A DNA stretch of 64,000 nt, taken from contig CM055095.1 of the NCBI GenBank assembly GCA_029204225.1, positions 47,874,510 to 47,938,509 on the forward strand. Direction: 5' to 3'. Below the pieces are notes generated by a model. That model saw nothing but the letters and a program-made list of their open reading frames with translations. It did not search any database and was not told where the DNA came from. Of the stretch, positions 1-11,699 are shown in pieces (positions within the stretch are counted from its first letter, which is position 1; the number at the start of each line of letters is the position of its first letter). The stretch is from Diphasiastrum complanatum. Taxonomy: Eukaryota > Streptophyta > Lycopodiopsida > Lycopodiales > Lycopodiaceae. A program made the position numbers and the translations under genes.

Positions 1-668
1 TTCTTTCCATTGGTCTTCTTTTTGCCCTTGAATGAGAAATTGGCTTTCTCATCACCATCCTGCAACGACAAGGAACTCATCCTAGATTTTGCATGGAGCA
101 TCCTACACTCTTCAACCACTAATACACTGTGAAGTTTTTCTATAGTTGGCAAAGTGTCTTGGATGGCAAAACTTTGGACCAAATTTGCAAAGTCATCTCC
201 TAGACCATTAAGGACAATTTGTACAAGCTCTCCATCATGAATCTTCTCTCCAATGGAAGCCAACTCCCTATTTAGAGACTTGATTCTGAGTACATAATCC
301 TGTGCACTCTCCTCACTTCTCCTCATGCTTTGCAAAATTTGATTTCTAGGCATAAGAACTCTAGAAGTGTTGCTAGACTCATAGATTGATTTTAAAGACT
401 CCCAAGCCTCTTTAGCATTAGTACAAGCTGATACTTCTCTCAACAAATCATTGCTCACATTCATCTTCACACAATGAAGTGCAAGCCTAGATATCTTCTT
501 GTATCTAGCTAACTCATGTGCACCTAGAGGTTCATCTTCATCTTCAATCAAGAACTCATAAAGGTCTTGAAGCACCAATAGTGACTCCATTCTAACCTTC
601 CAAGTAGCATAATTTGTAGAATTCAACCTCTCACTAGCTTCTAGAAGGTATGCTCCAGCAGATCCCAT
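1..668 (-). CDS. Ty1/copia Gag, partial (3' end outside window)
   Basis: Read on the minus strand, this frame opens at an ATG (666-668) and stays open to the window edge, about 222 codons. The protein begins MGSAGAYLLEASERLNSTNY and continues with a UBN2-type copia Gag: a conserved W early (YATWKVRMES), then AKEAWESLKSIYE and later LNRELASIGEKI. Its lysine-rich end approaches where the zinc knuckle should begin. Gag would package element RNA into virus-like particles. No stop or frameshift is visible, unlike most copia fragments here, so this element may be comparatively young. Its leader, primer site and 5' LTR follow at 669-2175, which fixes the orientation. Pol lies outside the window, so intactness cannot be judged. 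Confidence 0.82.
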   Translation of the reverse strand, partial: MGSAGAYLLEASERLNSTNYATWKVRMESLLVLQDLYEFLIEDEDEPLGAHELARYKKISRLALHCVKMNVSNDLLREVSACTNAKEAWESLKSIYESSNTSRVLMPRNQILQSMRRSEESAQDYVLRIKSLNRELASIGEKIHDGELVQIVLNGLGDDFANLVQSFAIQDTLPTIEKLHSVLVVEECRMLHAKSRMSSLSLQDGDEKANFSFKGKKKTNGK

Positions 669-690
669 CTTACTAGTGACTTCTACAAAC

Positions 691-1036
691 AAGAAATAGA
701 TTTGATTGACTTGAAACTCACAAAGGTCTCACACTTGCAGTGTTTCACTCAAATTTGATTTCTAATCCAACAAATGGACTTATAATCACAGTTCTATCAC
801 TCCCTCACAAAGCTGGAATGAAGATAAGATGAAGTGAAAACTACTTTCAAACAAATCTTGCCAAGAAATGGATTTGATTGTCTCTAGAAACTCACTAAGG
901 TCTCTCTCTTGTAGTTTTTCACTCAAATTAGATTTCTAATCCAACAAATGGACTTATAATCTCAGTTCTAGCACTCCCTCACAAAGTTGGAATGAAGATA
1001 AGATGATGTGAAATCTACTTACAATCAAATCTTGCC
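691..1036 (-). repeat. Tandem duplication in the copia leader
   Basis: Two adjacent copies, about 691-862 and 863-1036, each begin AAGAAAT(A/G)GATTTGATTG and end in AATCTTGCC. They differ by scattered substitutions and short indels. They lie between the Gag start and the primer site, so they belong to the untranslated leader of the element. Confidence 0.8.
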
Positions 1037-1462
1037 AAATTTGGCTATTTTTGGACAAAAAAATGACTTAATCTCTTTCTTCCTTCTTGGTGTACTTTCA
1101 AGACCTGTTTTTAACCTTAATAGGACTTGAAATCAGCCTAGATTAATTAGATTCCATGAAACAAATTCAAATCTAATCAATGGCAAATGATCTTGGTAGA
1201 TTATCCTAGGATCTCCACCAAAAATTACACCAATAGCGCACAAATTGAATTTTTTTTGGATCAAATGAATACCATGCATTAAATGCAGGTTCAGAGGTGC
1301 CCACACATGTGGACAGTACGGATTTGGACCCCTACCAAGTTTGGGATCAAATCTCCTCACCAAAATCAAGATTCTAGCTTGCCCTCTCAATACTAGCTTT
1401 TAGCACCAAAACTTGCTAAAAATGGATTTGCATTAGATCAATGGCTTATGCTCTTGTACTTG

Positions 1463-1474
1463 GCTCTGATACCA
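1463..1474 (-). other. Primer binding site (initiator tRNA-Met type)
   Basis: On the minus strand this reads TGGTATCAGAGC, the standard plant copia minus-strand primer site complementary to the 3' end of initiator tRNA-Met. It directly abuts the LTR that starts at 1475. Confidence 0.9.
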
Positions 1475-2175
1475 TGTGAAAGTACTGTACTTTAGGACCA
1501 TAAATGGATCTACAAAAGATCCACAAGAGTGATTGGATGCTTGCTTAACAATCTATCAAAAAACTAGACACAAAAAAGTTGATCTAGATTGGCAATTTGA
1601 CAAACAACAAGCACTAACAATCAAAAGCATTGATAAACATTGAAATCCGAGCCCACACGTGTGTACTACAGGCTATAGTACGGCCTTCAACCTGAGAAAC
1701 AAGTAGAAATTGATTTGGTCTCATTTGGATCACAAAAACTCAATGTACATAGTGAACTAGCTTGAGATTGCCAATGAGCTCCAAAAATTTTCTTTTTTCT
1801 CACTATGGAGGGAGGGAATACATAGCAAATTCGACTTCCTTCTTGAAGTTAGGTGGATTTCCAGCATGTAATAAGGAAGTTAACTCACTCTCCTTGACCT
1901 AAAATGAAACCCTAGTCTATTTCCTAGAGTTATGCTTGGTAGGTAGCTAGTTGGTCAAATTTTCACCTTAAACTTAGGTGTAGGTCCTATAAAGTAGGGA
2001 TGACCACCAAATAGACATGACCAACTCTCTTGACTTGACCTAACCTACATTAGGATGGGTTTCCCATGTGGCATCATGGCCTCACATGTGTGGGACCCAC
2101 TTGTGTACACAATTTACACTATTCTACATGGTTTTTGATCAAGCTAGATTTGCCAATTTTTGGCAATTCTTCACA
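1475..2175 (-). repeat. 5' LTR of minus-strand copia element
   Basis: The right LTR of the element whose Gag is at 1-668. The inner end is fixed by the adjoining primer site. On the plus strand it begins TGTGAA and ends TTCACA, a perfect 6-bp terminal inverted repeat, giving about 701 bp. The outer end is inferred from that inverted repeat alone, because the partner LTR and the target-site duplication are outside the window. Confidence 0.7.
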
Positions 2176-3149
2176 CACTTGATGGTACATCATGAATATT
2201 GTTTAGATATTTTGAAAAAAAAAAAACTTTTTACATTAAAAACCTAGTTCACTGAATAATGTTTCATATGACGTGAAATTATGCAAAAACCTGGTCCTTC
2301 AAAGACTTGTATATGTAAATAGACAAATTACTACAAAATGGACTATATTAGTAAATAACATCATGTTTATGGGGGTGTTGTCAAGAAGCAATAGGAGCTA
2401 AGTTTAAATGGCATAGACAATGTTTACTAATTATAAAAACACTATGATCTCAACAAGGAGATTGTTGGATTTCAAAGCTCAAGTGGAAACCCACTTTTTA
2501 ATGAGCAGTTTGAAGCTGTAAATACTCTGGAAAAAACCAAAAAATTGAAAAGATATGAACAAAAGATCAAACCTTGTTTTTGTGATCTGGACCTAAGTCG
2601 AATGGATTGAATCGGGTCAGAACTTATTCCGATCTAGCTCCTATATTGACCCGACATCGATGTTGACCTAGGACCTATATTGACCCGGCACTTATTTTGA
2701 CCCAAAAGCTATTTTGATACTGTCAATACTTTGTCGCAATTAGAGGACGTGGTTGGCTTATCTACTATGTACATTTTGACTACCCTCTACAACGACTGCT
2801 ATCTAACATAGGACGGATCAAGTAGAACTATTAAAAATGAATAATCATACTTTCTTGTATTTAGTTGATTGCTCTACAATGATCATTAAACTATATATAT
2901 CATTAGATAGACCATCTGACAAAAATGAACGAAAAAGTGCTGAAGTATATTGAAACTCATGCCAACCAGAAGTGTGTGCTTCACACTCATATACTCTGAT
3001 ATATTCAGATCAATTTTGTTTCAATTAAGAGTGCAATTTTATCTCATACTATTGTTTTCTTATTGCATTGATGTACTACTCGATCAATCTTCAATCTCAC
3101 TAGCTATCTGACACACTACTGATCCAACAACAAGCTCGTGTTATCTCTT
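2176..3149. other. No gene seen; AT-rich spacer
   Basis: AT-rich sequence with many stops in all frames. A short degenerate repetition of CCTATATTGACCCG-like phrases occurs near 2640-2700. It may hold the decayed leader or LTR of the plus-strand relic that follows, but I found no primer site or LTR boundary. Confidence 0.4.
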
Positions 3150-5330
3150 CTATTGATCACTCTCAATATCAAGGACTCTTAGATCAGCCATATCATATCA
3201 ACCCAGACTGCCAAGGATGCTTGGGACATCTTAGCTACTCTCTATGACATCAGAGATATTACATCTAAGCCCCATTTTAGAAATGAATTTTTCACTCTCA
3301 AATTGTTTGAAGCTGATTCTGTATTGGCCCATCTTATTACATTAAAAAATCTAATGGAGGAAATGACTGCCACTAGAAGATACCAATGCCATTATGATTC
3401 TATTATCAAGTCTACTAGAAGCATATCATAATTGGATCATGGTGATTTCTACTCGGCAAGGCCTCACTCTTACTAGAGTAATCTCTATGCTACCTCAAGA
3501 GAAGATCAGAAGAAATGGATCATTCTCCAACTCAAGGTCAGGTCCTCATGCTCTATATTCCCAGAAAAATTAGAAGTTTAGATCCAAGAGATATGCAAGG
3601 TCAGACCATTCTGATAGAAAGAGAAACTAGCAGCCAATATCAAATTCAGGACCTTCATCATCTCAACCAACACAACAACTATCTTGAAAATATCGCAAGA
3701 AGACTGGTCATGTCATCAAGGACTACAGAACACTCGAGTATAACAATGAGAAGAAGAAGCAGTTTCACCAACAAACCAATGTTGCAACTACCAGTCAAGC
3801 ACCTCAATCTCAAGAAGAAGATGAAGTTGCCTTTATGACTAAAGCTGAAGAACTCCAAGATGACAATTTTTGGTATTGGGACTCATGAAAAACTCAACAC
3901 ATGACTCACCATTTCGATTGATTTCATGACTTCGAGCCATTCACTTATCCTAGAGTTGTACAATTAGGAGACAACTCATCTCACAACATCAAAGGTGAAG
4001 GCATTGTCAAGATTGAGTTCCAAAATAATGATGTCAAGTTTCTAATGTTCGACATGTATCCAATCTTACAAAAAATCTACTCTCAGTTAGTAGAATTGTC
4101 GATTCTAGTCATAGGATTGAATTCAATACAGAAGGTTGCACTATTCTTGAGAAATATAGGAAAGTTTTAGCTTTTGGTAAAAGGTGTGGCTATCTTTTAC
4201 CAAAAGTATGGCTACATTTACAAATTAAACCATTGCTATTCCACCAATAGTCAAGTTCTTTACACTTCTAATTCTGAGTCGACTGATATGCTTTGGCATT
4301 TTAGATTAGGCCATTTAAATCACAATAGTATCCAGCAAATGTTGAATGTGAAAATAGCACAAGATCTGCCTTCTATTAGTAAATAAACTTCTCACATCTG
4401 TGAAAGTTGTATTATCTGCAAACATTCTAGAACTCCATTTCATATCCATTCTTCAAAAGATTTACTAGATCTTGTACATGGCCCTTTCTAGTCCTGTGTA
4501 GACTTCTTCACAAGGGGAGCCACTTATTTTCTAACATTCATTGATGGTTTTTCTAGAAGAATTGTGACTTCTTTTCTTAAGAACAAATATGTGAAGCTTT
4601 CAATTATTTCAAATAGTTCAAGGCATTTGTTGAAAATCATACCTCAGACAAAATCAAGACTCTATGCACTGATGGAGGAGAGAATTCATTTCTAATGAAT
4701 TCAGAGACTTTTGCAAGGCACACGGGATACATCAACAATTTACTACGAGCTATTCACCTCAGTCCAATAGTATACTTGGAAGCAAGAATCGAACTCTCAT
4801 AGAGAGTACAAAGAGCATGTTGGCCCATGTCTCCCTTCCTAAATGATTTTGGACATAAGCAATATCTACTGCTACTTATTTTCAGAATTGATCCATTACT
4901 AAGGTTCTCAACAACAAGACTCCTTATGAGGTATGGACATGTTCGAAACCTTCCCCCAACAATATTAGAGTCTTTGGATGTATTGCATACTCTCAAATAC
5001 TTGTTGAGCTGAGAAAGAAGCTAGATAATATTAACAATAAATCGATTTTCATAGAATGCTCTCCCGACTACAAACAATACAAGCCCTACAATCCATGTTC
5101 ACAAAAGTTCTATACAATTAGAGATGTAATCTTTTTTGAGGATCAATTCTAGAACCTCAAGGGTAAGGCTCTAGACGAGATTCTCACTTCAGATCTTAAG
5201 GTTGATGATCCGAACATCAATTTTGACTCAGACGATGAGTCATTAACTCCTCAACAAGTCGAACAACATCTTGAAAACCTTCCAAGGACATCTCCTCTTT
5301 GGCTTGAGGGCATTGCCTTTTGGATAATTT
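3150..5330 (+). pseudogene. Copia gag-pol relic (Gag, protease, integrase)
   Basis: A decayed plus-strand copia polyprotein, followed across several frames. The UBN2 part of Gag reads TAKDAWDILATLYDI near 3210. A degraded zinc knuckle near 3690 has lost its first cysteines. A protease region near 3870 reads WYWDS followed by a stop, so the DSG active site is lost. A GAG-pre-integrase segment lies at 4174-4386 (LWHFRLGHLNHNSI). Integrase pieces run to about 5130, including the C-terminal motif RDVIFFEDQF. Numerous stops and frameshifts make it non-functional. It ends at about 5330, where an oppositely oriented copia relic begins. Confidence 0.75.
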
Positions 5331-5349
5331 GAGACCTAGATCCATGGAA

Positions 5350-7240
5350 ATGTACAAGCTTGCAATTCATAAAATTGAATTTTGAAAGCATGTTGAAGAT
5401 TTATCTCTACTGAGTAATGTAGATAGCTTCTTGTTTCTGTCTCTATGGATTTGGATCCCAAGATAGTAGTGAGCTTCTCCTAGGTCTGTCATTTTGAATT
5501 CTTGAGATAACATCCTCTTGGCATTCTTTATCATTTTCATATTATTGCTAAATAGTAATGTATCATCCACATATAGTGTGATGATTATAAATGATTCTTG
5601 AATGGCCTTGAAATAGACATTGCAGTCTACAAAGCTTAGTTTGAATCCTTGTTCGATAAGAAATGAGTTGATTTTTTAAAACCATGCTCTTGAAGACTAT
5701 TTTGAGCCATGTAATGCTTTGTGGAGTTTGCAGACTCGATCTTCTTTGCCATTAAGCACATAACTCTTTGGCTGAATCATATATATGTCTTCTTTGATAA
5801 CTCCATTGAGGAATGATCTTTGTACATCTAATTAACGTACCTCAAAGTTGGTGGTAGCAGCAAATGATAGTAGCAATCTTATTGAGGAGTACTTGACCAC
5901 TAGGCTAAAAGTTTCAAAATAAATTGTTGGGAATTTTTGAAAATTCTCTTGCCACCAGTCGAGCCTTCTCTTTTGTCGATGCTACCATCTATCCTGTACT
6001 TGATCTTAAATATCCACTTACAATCGATGATCTTTCTGCTTGCAGGCAGATTAGTGATGGTCCATGTGTTGTTTTTTACTAAAGAATTGTAGTTTTTATC
6101 CATGGCTTCTTTCCAAAGGTCATAATCACCTTGTGTAAGTGCTACTTTAACTGTCGTTGGCTCTTGTGAAAGATATTGAGCATACTCATCAATGAATCTG
6201 ACAAGCTGAGTTCAAACTCTTGTAGACCTTCTAGGAGGTGCCTTTGTTGGGTTGGTTGCTCCTGAGTTGCAGCTTCTTGTTCTTCTTCTGAATCAATTTT
6301 TATAAGCTAGATACTTGAAGGAATGAAAATTGTATTTCGATATTCATCAGTATTCTGGGCAAGAACATCAAACAATACTTTGTCCTTGCCCTTGTAGTCA
6401 ATAAACTAATCTTCAAGAAATTTAACATCCCTACTAGTTGAAAATCTTACATGTAGCGGATCATACAGCCTATACATGCCATTTGAAGAAGAATAACCAA
6501 CAAAAAATATTTTAACAAAATGATCATCCAGTTTCTTCCTGGTGTCTTTAGGAATATGAGCATAACCAGTGCATCCTAATGAAGGCTTGGATATAGTCCA
6601 AACTTCATAAGGAGTCTTACTGTTAGATAAACCTTTGGTTGAAAATAGATTTTGCAAATAAGCTGTTGTAGAAACACCTTGCTACCAAAAGGATTTGGGA
6701 AATGCATACATTTGGTAGATTCAACTAAGGTTTTGTTCTCTCTGCAAGTCCGTTGGACTAAGGATATTAGAAAGCAGCAAGTTGTTGTTCGATCTCATTG
6801 GTCAAACAATACTCCTTAAATGCATTGAATATATATTCACCACCATTTTCAATCCTAAGAGCTTTGATTTTTCTTATTGTTTGTAGCTCAACATGCTCTT
6901 TGTAGGTCTTGAAGAAATGGCAGGCTTCATATTTGTGCTTCATAAAATATGCAGTAGCTCTACTCGAATAGATGTAATAAAGAATCTAGCACCAAGTAAT
7001 GATGGTGTTTGCATTGGGCCACATATATTTAAAGAATTATGTCTAAAATATTTCTATATACATGTTCTTGATTTAATTTCAAAGGTCTTCTAGCCTGTTT
7101 TCCTAGCTTTGGCTGACTAGAGGGTCGAAGTTACTACTTCAATAATCAAAATCAAGAACTAAAGAATGTTTAGACATATTAGCAATAGATACATGATTCA
7201 AATGCCCAAGTCTATTTTTAAAAATGCAGCAAAATAATCT
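5350..7240 (-). pseudogene. Copia pol relic (integrase and reverse transcriptase)
   Basis: Minus-strand copia pol in the order expected from right to left. A GAG-pre-integrase trace (LGHLNHVSIANMSKHS) lies near 7170-7210. The integrase C-terminus is at 6406-6657 (GYAHIPKDTRKKLDDHF, then SRDVKFLED). The start of reverse transcriptase is at 5900-6103 (NTWTITNLPASRKIIDCKWI). The later reverse transcriptase segment is at 5367-5570 (MDDTLLFSNN, KMTDLGEAHYYLGIQ). The usual YVDD box is represented only by its MDD-like remnant. RNase H is absent and the frame is broken many times. Sequence at 7241-7549 beyond its right end is AT-rich, with no feature I can support. Confidence 0.75.
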
Positions 7241-7549
7241 CATTTGATCCTAGAAATGATGGAGAAAGCACCTACTTAAGATCCAATCAAGATCTAATAG
7301 CTAGATTACTAACCAATGCATTGATTTCTAGCTTATCTTGGCTTGAACTCCACAAATTGGCTAAACTCTTCACACGTGTGAGTGTACGGCCTGCTGCTAC
7401 TTGTGTATTGTACCTGCACCTTGAACCTCATCTAATGATTACAAAAATCCATATGTCAATAGCAATCATCATTCAAAAGATAGACAAAAACTAGTAATGA
7501 AGGAAGATCTTGATTTTACTCATAATTGGATGGATGATCCATCACATAT

Positions 7550-10024
7550 TTATACATAAGTGCCTCGGTTTGAAGAAAACATAGACTTGCTGAAGATATC
7601 AACAACACATTCACTACTTGCCACATGCTCCAAAGATGCCTCCTTTGATTGCACCTTTTCTCTCACAAAATGATGAGAGATCTCAATATGCTTTGAACTT
7701 GCATGGAAGATTGGGTTGGTTGCAAGGTGTTGGGCTGAACTCATGACTTTCAGCTCCATAAGTAGCCTTTTGATCCAAAGAATCTCCTTTGTAGTGGTAG
7801 TGAGAGCCTTGTACTCGGCCTCGATAGAAAAAAGTGAGATAATTTCTTGTTTCTTTGACAACCAAGAAACAACTCCTCCACCAATGAATGTTGCATAGGC
7901 ACTTGCGGACTTTCTATTCCTTTTATCACCTGCAAAATCCGAGTCACTAAAGGCATGAAAATCAATAATATCTCCTCTATAGAGAATTCCATGATCTAGA
8001 GTGCTCGAGAGGTATCTCAAGATCCTTTTTGCACTTTTCCAATGTATGATCAATGGATCTTGCATATATTGACTTAGCCTACACACACTAAAGCATAGAT
8101 CAGGCCTAGTTATGGTGATCCACATTAAGGAGCCTATAAGTTGCCTATAAAGAATTGATGTCCATAAAGGATGCTTCATCACTTTTATTAAGCACTTTTA
8201 CATCTTGTTCCATTGGTGTTTCTACATGCTTGCAATCTTGCATCTTAAATCTATTGCAAAAACTTTGAGCATACTTAGATTGACTACTGAAGATGAAATC
8301 TGAACCTCTAAGTACTTCTATGGTTCTTCAAAACTTGAAATGAGTGCAAAGGATGAAGATGGATTACCCTCGGCTTGCTTGCCCTTGTCTTGGTATGTGA
8401 GCCTCATTGGCTCCACTCTTACCCTTGATGACCTCCTTGGAGTGATTGGTACACTTGGCTCTTGCTCCTCCTCAAGGTCTAGATTATCTTGATCCTCGGC
8501 CACCTCCCTCTTGATAGGTGATTTGATTGAGCATCAACAAGTTTATGCATCTTATTCTCATCAAATATGACATCTCTAGAAACCACAAACTTTTTTGAAG
8601 ATGGAATGTATACCTTGTATCATTTGCTTGCATTGCCATGCCTGAGCATGATCCCTTTCAATTGATGATGGATCTTCCTTGGTCCTTGTCTCCAAAGGTG
8701 TATGCACATAGCAAATGCATACAAACACCCTTAAGTCCTTGAGATTGGGCTTCCTCCCATTAGACTTTGTACTTGCAAAGTGTACATCCGAGTGGATCAA
8801 CTCAAGTTGATGAGTTGACTTTGTGATGGAGCTTGAGAATGATTTCTTATGTGCCTTTGAAAGGGCACTTACTTCACACACTTTCTCCTCTCTTACCAAG
8901 GATCTTGGAAGTCCTAAGGCAAGCTCCTCCTTGCACATGACCTCCATTGAGCTTGAGTTGATGTGGCCAAGCCTCTTGTGCCACAAATCATAGTTGGAAA
9001 ACTTGGTCTCCTCGGCTAGCATCACAACATTAGCATCCACATAGGCATCTAGTTTGAACAATCTTCCAAACCTTATGCCTCTAGCAATGATCTTGCCATC
9101 CTTCTCGATGTTACATGTATTTGTGGTAAACTCCACAAGAACTCAAGCAATTACCCTACACTAAGCAAGTTCTTAGTGATGCTAGGAATGTACAGTACAC
9201 CATCTATCTTGATCTTACTTGAAGATCCCAAGCACAAAGGTATTCATCCTATGTCTTCTACCTTACAAGCACAATCATTTGCTGTAAAAATTGACTTGAT
9301 AAGACCATCATAGGTAGATAAGGTTGAAAAATACTCCCTTTTACTTGTCATGTGGGGGCTAGCCTCACTATCTATCCACCAAGGGTCTTCTCCTCTCATG
9401 CTTGAAGATGAGAAACTTGACATCATGAGAGAGTCTTCATGTGAGCTCTCCTCTTCTTCTTGGCCTAGGTTTTCTTGACTTTGAGCTTGCTTCCTCTTGA
9501 AGCACTCGGAGGCATAATGCCCCATCTTGCTACAAAAGTAGCACTTGATCTTTGACTTGTCCTTCTTGGGCTTGCTTGATCTTGTTGCACTTGAAGATCC
9601 TTCTTGATCTTCACCTTTGAATTGGTTCTTCTTGGATTTGCCTTTGCTCTTGATAAAAAGGGCCTTGTCATCTCCATCATTGAGGGAGAGCTTCTCCATC
9701 ATTGACTTGATATGAGTTCTCCTACTCTCCTCGGCCATGAGAACTCCTTGGAGACCTTCAAGTGAGGACAACTTGCCCATAATTGCATAGCCTTGAACCA
9801 AGTCAACAAAATCCACACTTAGTCCATTCAAGAATAGTTGAAAAAGTTGACATTCCTTAATGGAATCTCCTATGTAAGCAAGCTCCTTGTTTAAGTCTTT
9901 AACTCTCAAAAACATATGAATGACCACTCTCTCCCTTGGCTTGAAAGTGTTGAAGGATTTGGTTCTTCAAGGACAACAACCTTGAAGTGTTCTTAGATTC
10001 ATATTTTTTTTGAATAGATTCACA
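7550..10024 (-). pseudogene. Internally deleted copia gag-pol
   Basis: Minus-strand copia element. From right to left: Gag from about 10024 (SIQKKYESKNTSRLL), continuing at 9244-9927 with a canonical CX2CX4HX4C zinc knuckle (CYFCSKMGHYASEC). Next are a damaged protease (WWIDSEASPHMTSK, where DSG has become DSE) and GAG-pre-integrase (LWHKRLGHINSSSMEV). The integrase jumps from the first catalytic aspartate (LIHSDVHF) straight to the C-terminal motif LKDLRVFVCICYVHTP, so the rest of the DDE core is deleted. A serine-rich linker is at 8318-8503. Reverse transcriptase is almost entirely missing before RNase H at 7550-8182 (SDSDFAGD, SIEAEYKAL). It could only move, if at all, using proteins from other elements. 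Its 5' end is cut by a gypsy LTR at 10024. Confidence 0.78.
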
Positions 10025-10620
10025 TGACAAAACAATAGAGAACACACTATTGGAGAAACCACCCAACCAAGTAGAAGCAACCAATCAATCTCTAGAAGCT
10101 TCACCCCCAAGCCAAGGATTAGGAAGCATGAGAGTATAGAGAGATTCTGGCAATGAATCCACAAAACCATCATGGAGTAGGACGAGTTTGGCCTCCTTAT
10201 ATAAGCTCTAGAACCCCCTTGTGCATGTGGAAATGCAAGGTCCTAACTCCCCTATACATAGATTCCACTATACATAGAGTCTCTATACATGGATTCTCTA
10301 TACATAGATTGTTATTGATACTCTACACATGCATATACAGTCCCTAACCTTGTACTAACTCCAATTAGTGTGTCTAGGCCTCACAAGGTTATTAATTACT
10401 GCCACGTCCAGTATGGCTTGATTCACTGGAGTACCATGTATCCAAGTGTAGGACTATATCAAATCCTATATACAGGACGTGGACATGACATTCTTCCCCG
10501 CTTAATCTGGTTTTGTCCTCGAAATTGGAAAGAATTACAGGAACAGTTTCTTAAACTTTCAATATTAACCTTGAAAATCATCCCACATGGACATTAGATT
10601 TTGACGTCCACTTGGATGTC
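10025..10620 (-). mobile_element. Ty3/gypsy 3' end: LTR plus polypurine tract and pol tail
   Basis: On the minus strand the sequence from about 10620 reads SNFEDKTRLSGEE, which resembles the C-terminal tail of plant gypsy pol. A purine-rich tract follows (10491-10505, AAGCGGGGAAGAA). Next comes an LTR of about 466 bp (10025-10490) that starts TGTCATGTCC and ends TTTTGTCA. A good TATA box (TTATATAAGG) lies near 10190-10205, as expected for the LTR promoter. Left of 10025 the sequence switches at once to copia Gag, so the LTR is truncating or inserted. LTR ends are inferred from TG/CA and context; I found no target-site duplication and no second LTR. Confidence 0.55.
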
Positions 10621-11699
10621 AAAATGCAATACCCAAAAGCCTACATAAACGACATCGTTCGACGGCTTTTCAGTCACATGGAAGACAATGCTAATGTCGA
10701 TTTTTTTATGGATAGAGAACCTGCCAAAATCGTCCGCAATGGATGTTCAATGGACAATTATCTATCATAATGCAACGGGTAACTCAGAATCCAAGGTCTC
10801 ATATCATTTATTAAAAAAAGTAATGCCTAAAAAATAGAGCACTATTTTCAATAATGAGCTATATTTTGGAGCTACTGGAGTGACATTCTTGATGTAAGAT
10901 TTGATTACAAATTGCAATTGTATAAATATCAAATATGAAGTACATTGCATTGCATTGCTTCATTGGTACATTGCACATTGTTTCACTTTATATTGATTAT
11001 GTTATCAAAAAATGTACATTGTGAGCTACATTGTGCATTGCACTTCTTAGTGCAACATTGCATTTGGATTCTTGCTATGACATTGCATTGCATGTTTCAT
11101 TTTAACTTCTTGAACATTGCACATTCTTGAAGTGACATTGCACTTCTTGGTGCAACATTGCACATAGCAAAATGCATTGTGCATTCATGCATTAGGGTTT
11201 TACATTCAATGTAAACTACATTATACATTACTAAAATTAAAAAATGCATTTCACATGAAAAAGCACAATAAGCTTTTAAAGCAACAATATATTATTCGTG
11301 CCAATTAATGTATTACAAACTTGCTACTTTTGCAGTCTATGTGACTTGATATAACTACATATGATCTATAATACAAACTATAATTTAAACCTAATCTACT
11401 CGTCTAAACTACTCCTCATCGCCACCACAGCCATCGTCGTCTCAACACCCGCTCTACATGTGAGCATAAACAAACAAAACAAATGTGTTGTTTGAACAAT
11501 AAGTTTATATGTTCCAAAAAATGTACTCGTGGAGGATGACCCTCACCCTTCAATTTATCGACTAATGCATCGTATGACTCCTTGAATGCAAGTCTCACTC
11601 CTCTTTAGTGGGGAGCCTGCCATCTATCCATGCAACTTAGGATTTAAAGTTTTGGGTTGGGTCCCCCCTTGAAAATCAAGATGCATACTTTCCAGAAGT
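10621..11699. other. Non-coding; ACATTGCA-rich repetitive stretch
   Basis: No gene seen. From about 10940 to 11215 the phrase CATTGCA or ACATTGCA, with the variant CATTGTG, recurs at irregular spacing more than ten times. One longer unit, CACTTCTTAGTGCAACATTG, occurs twice (near 11041 and 11141, with one substitution). This looks like a decayed short-unit repeat. The remainder is AT-rich with no supported feature. Confidence 0.6.
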
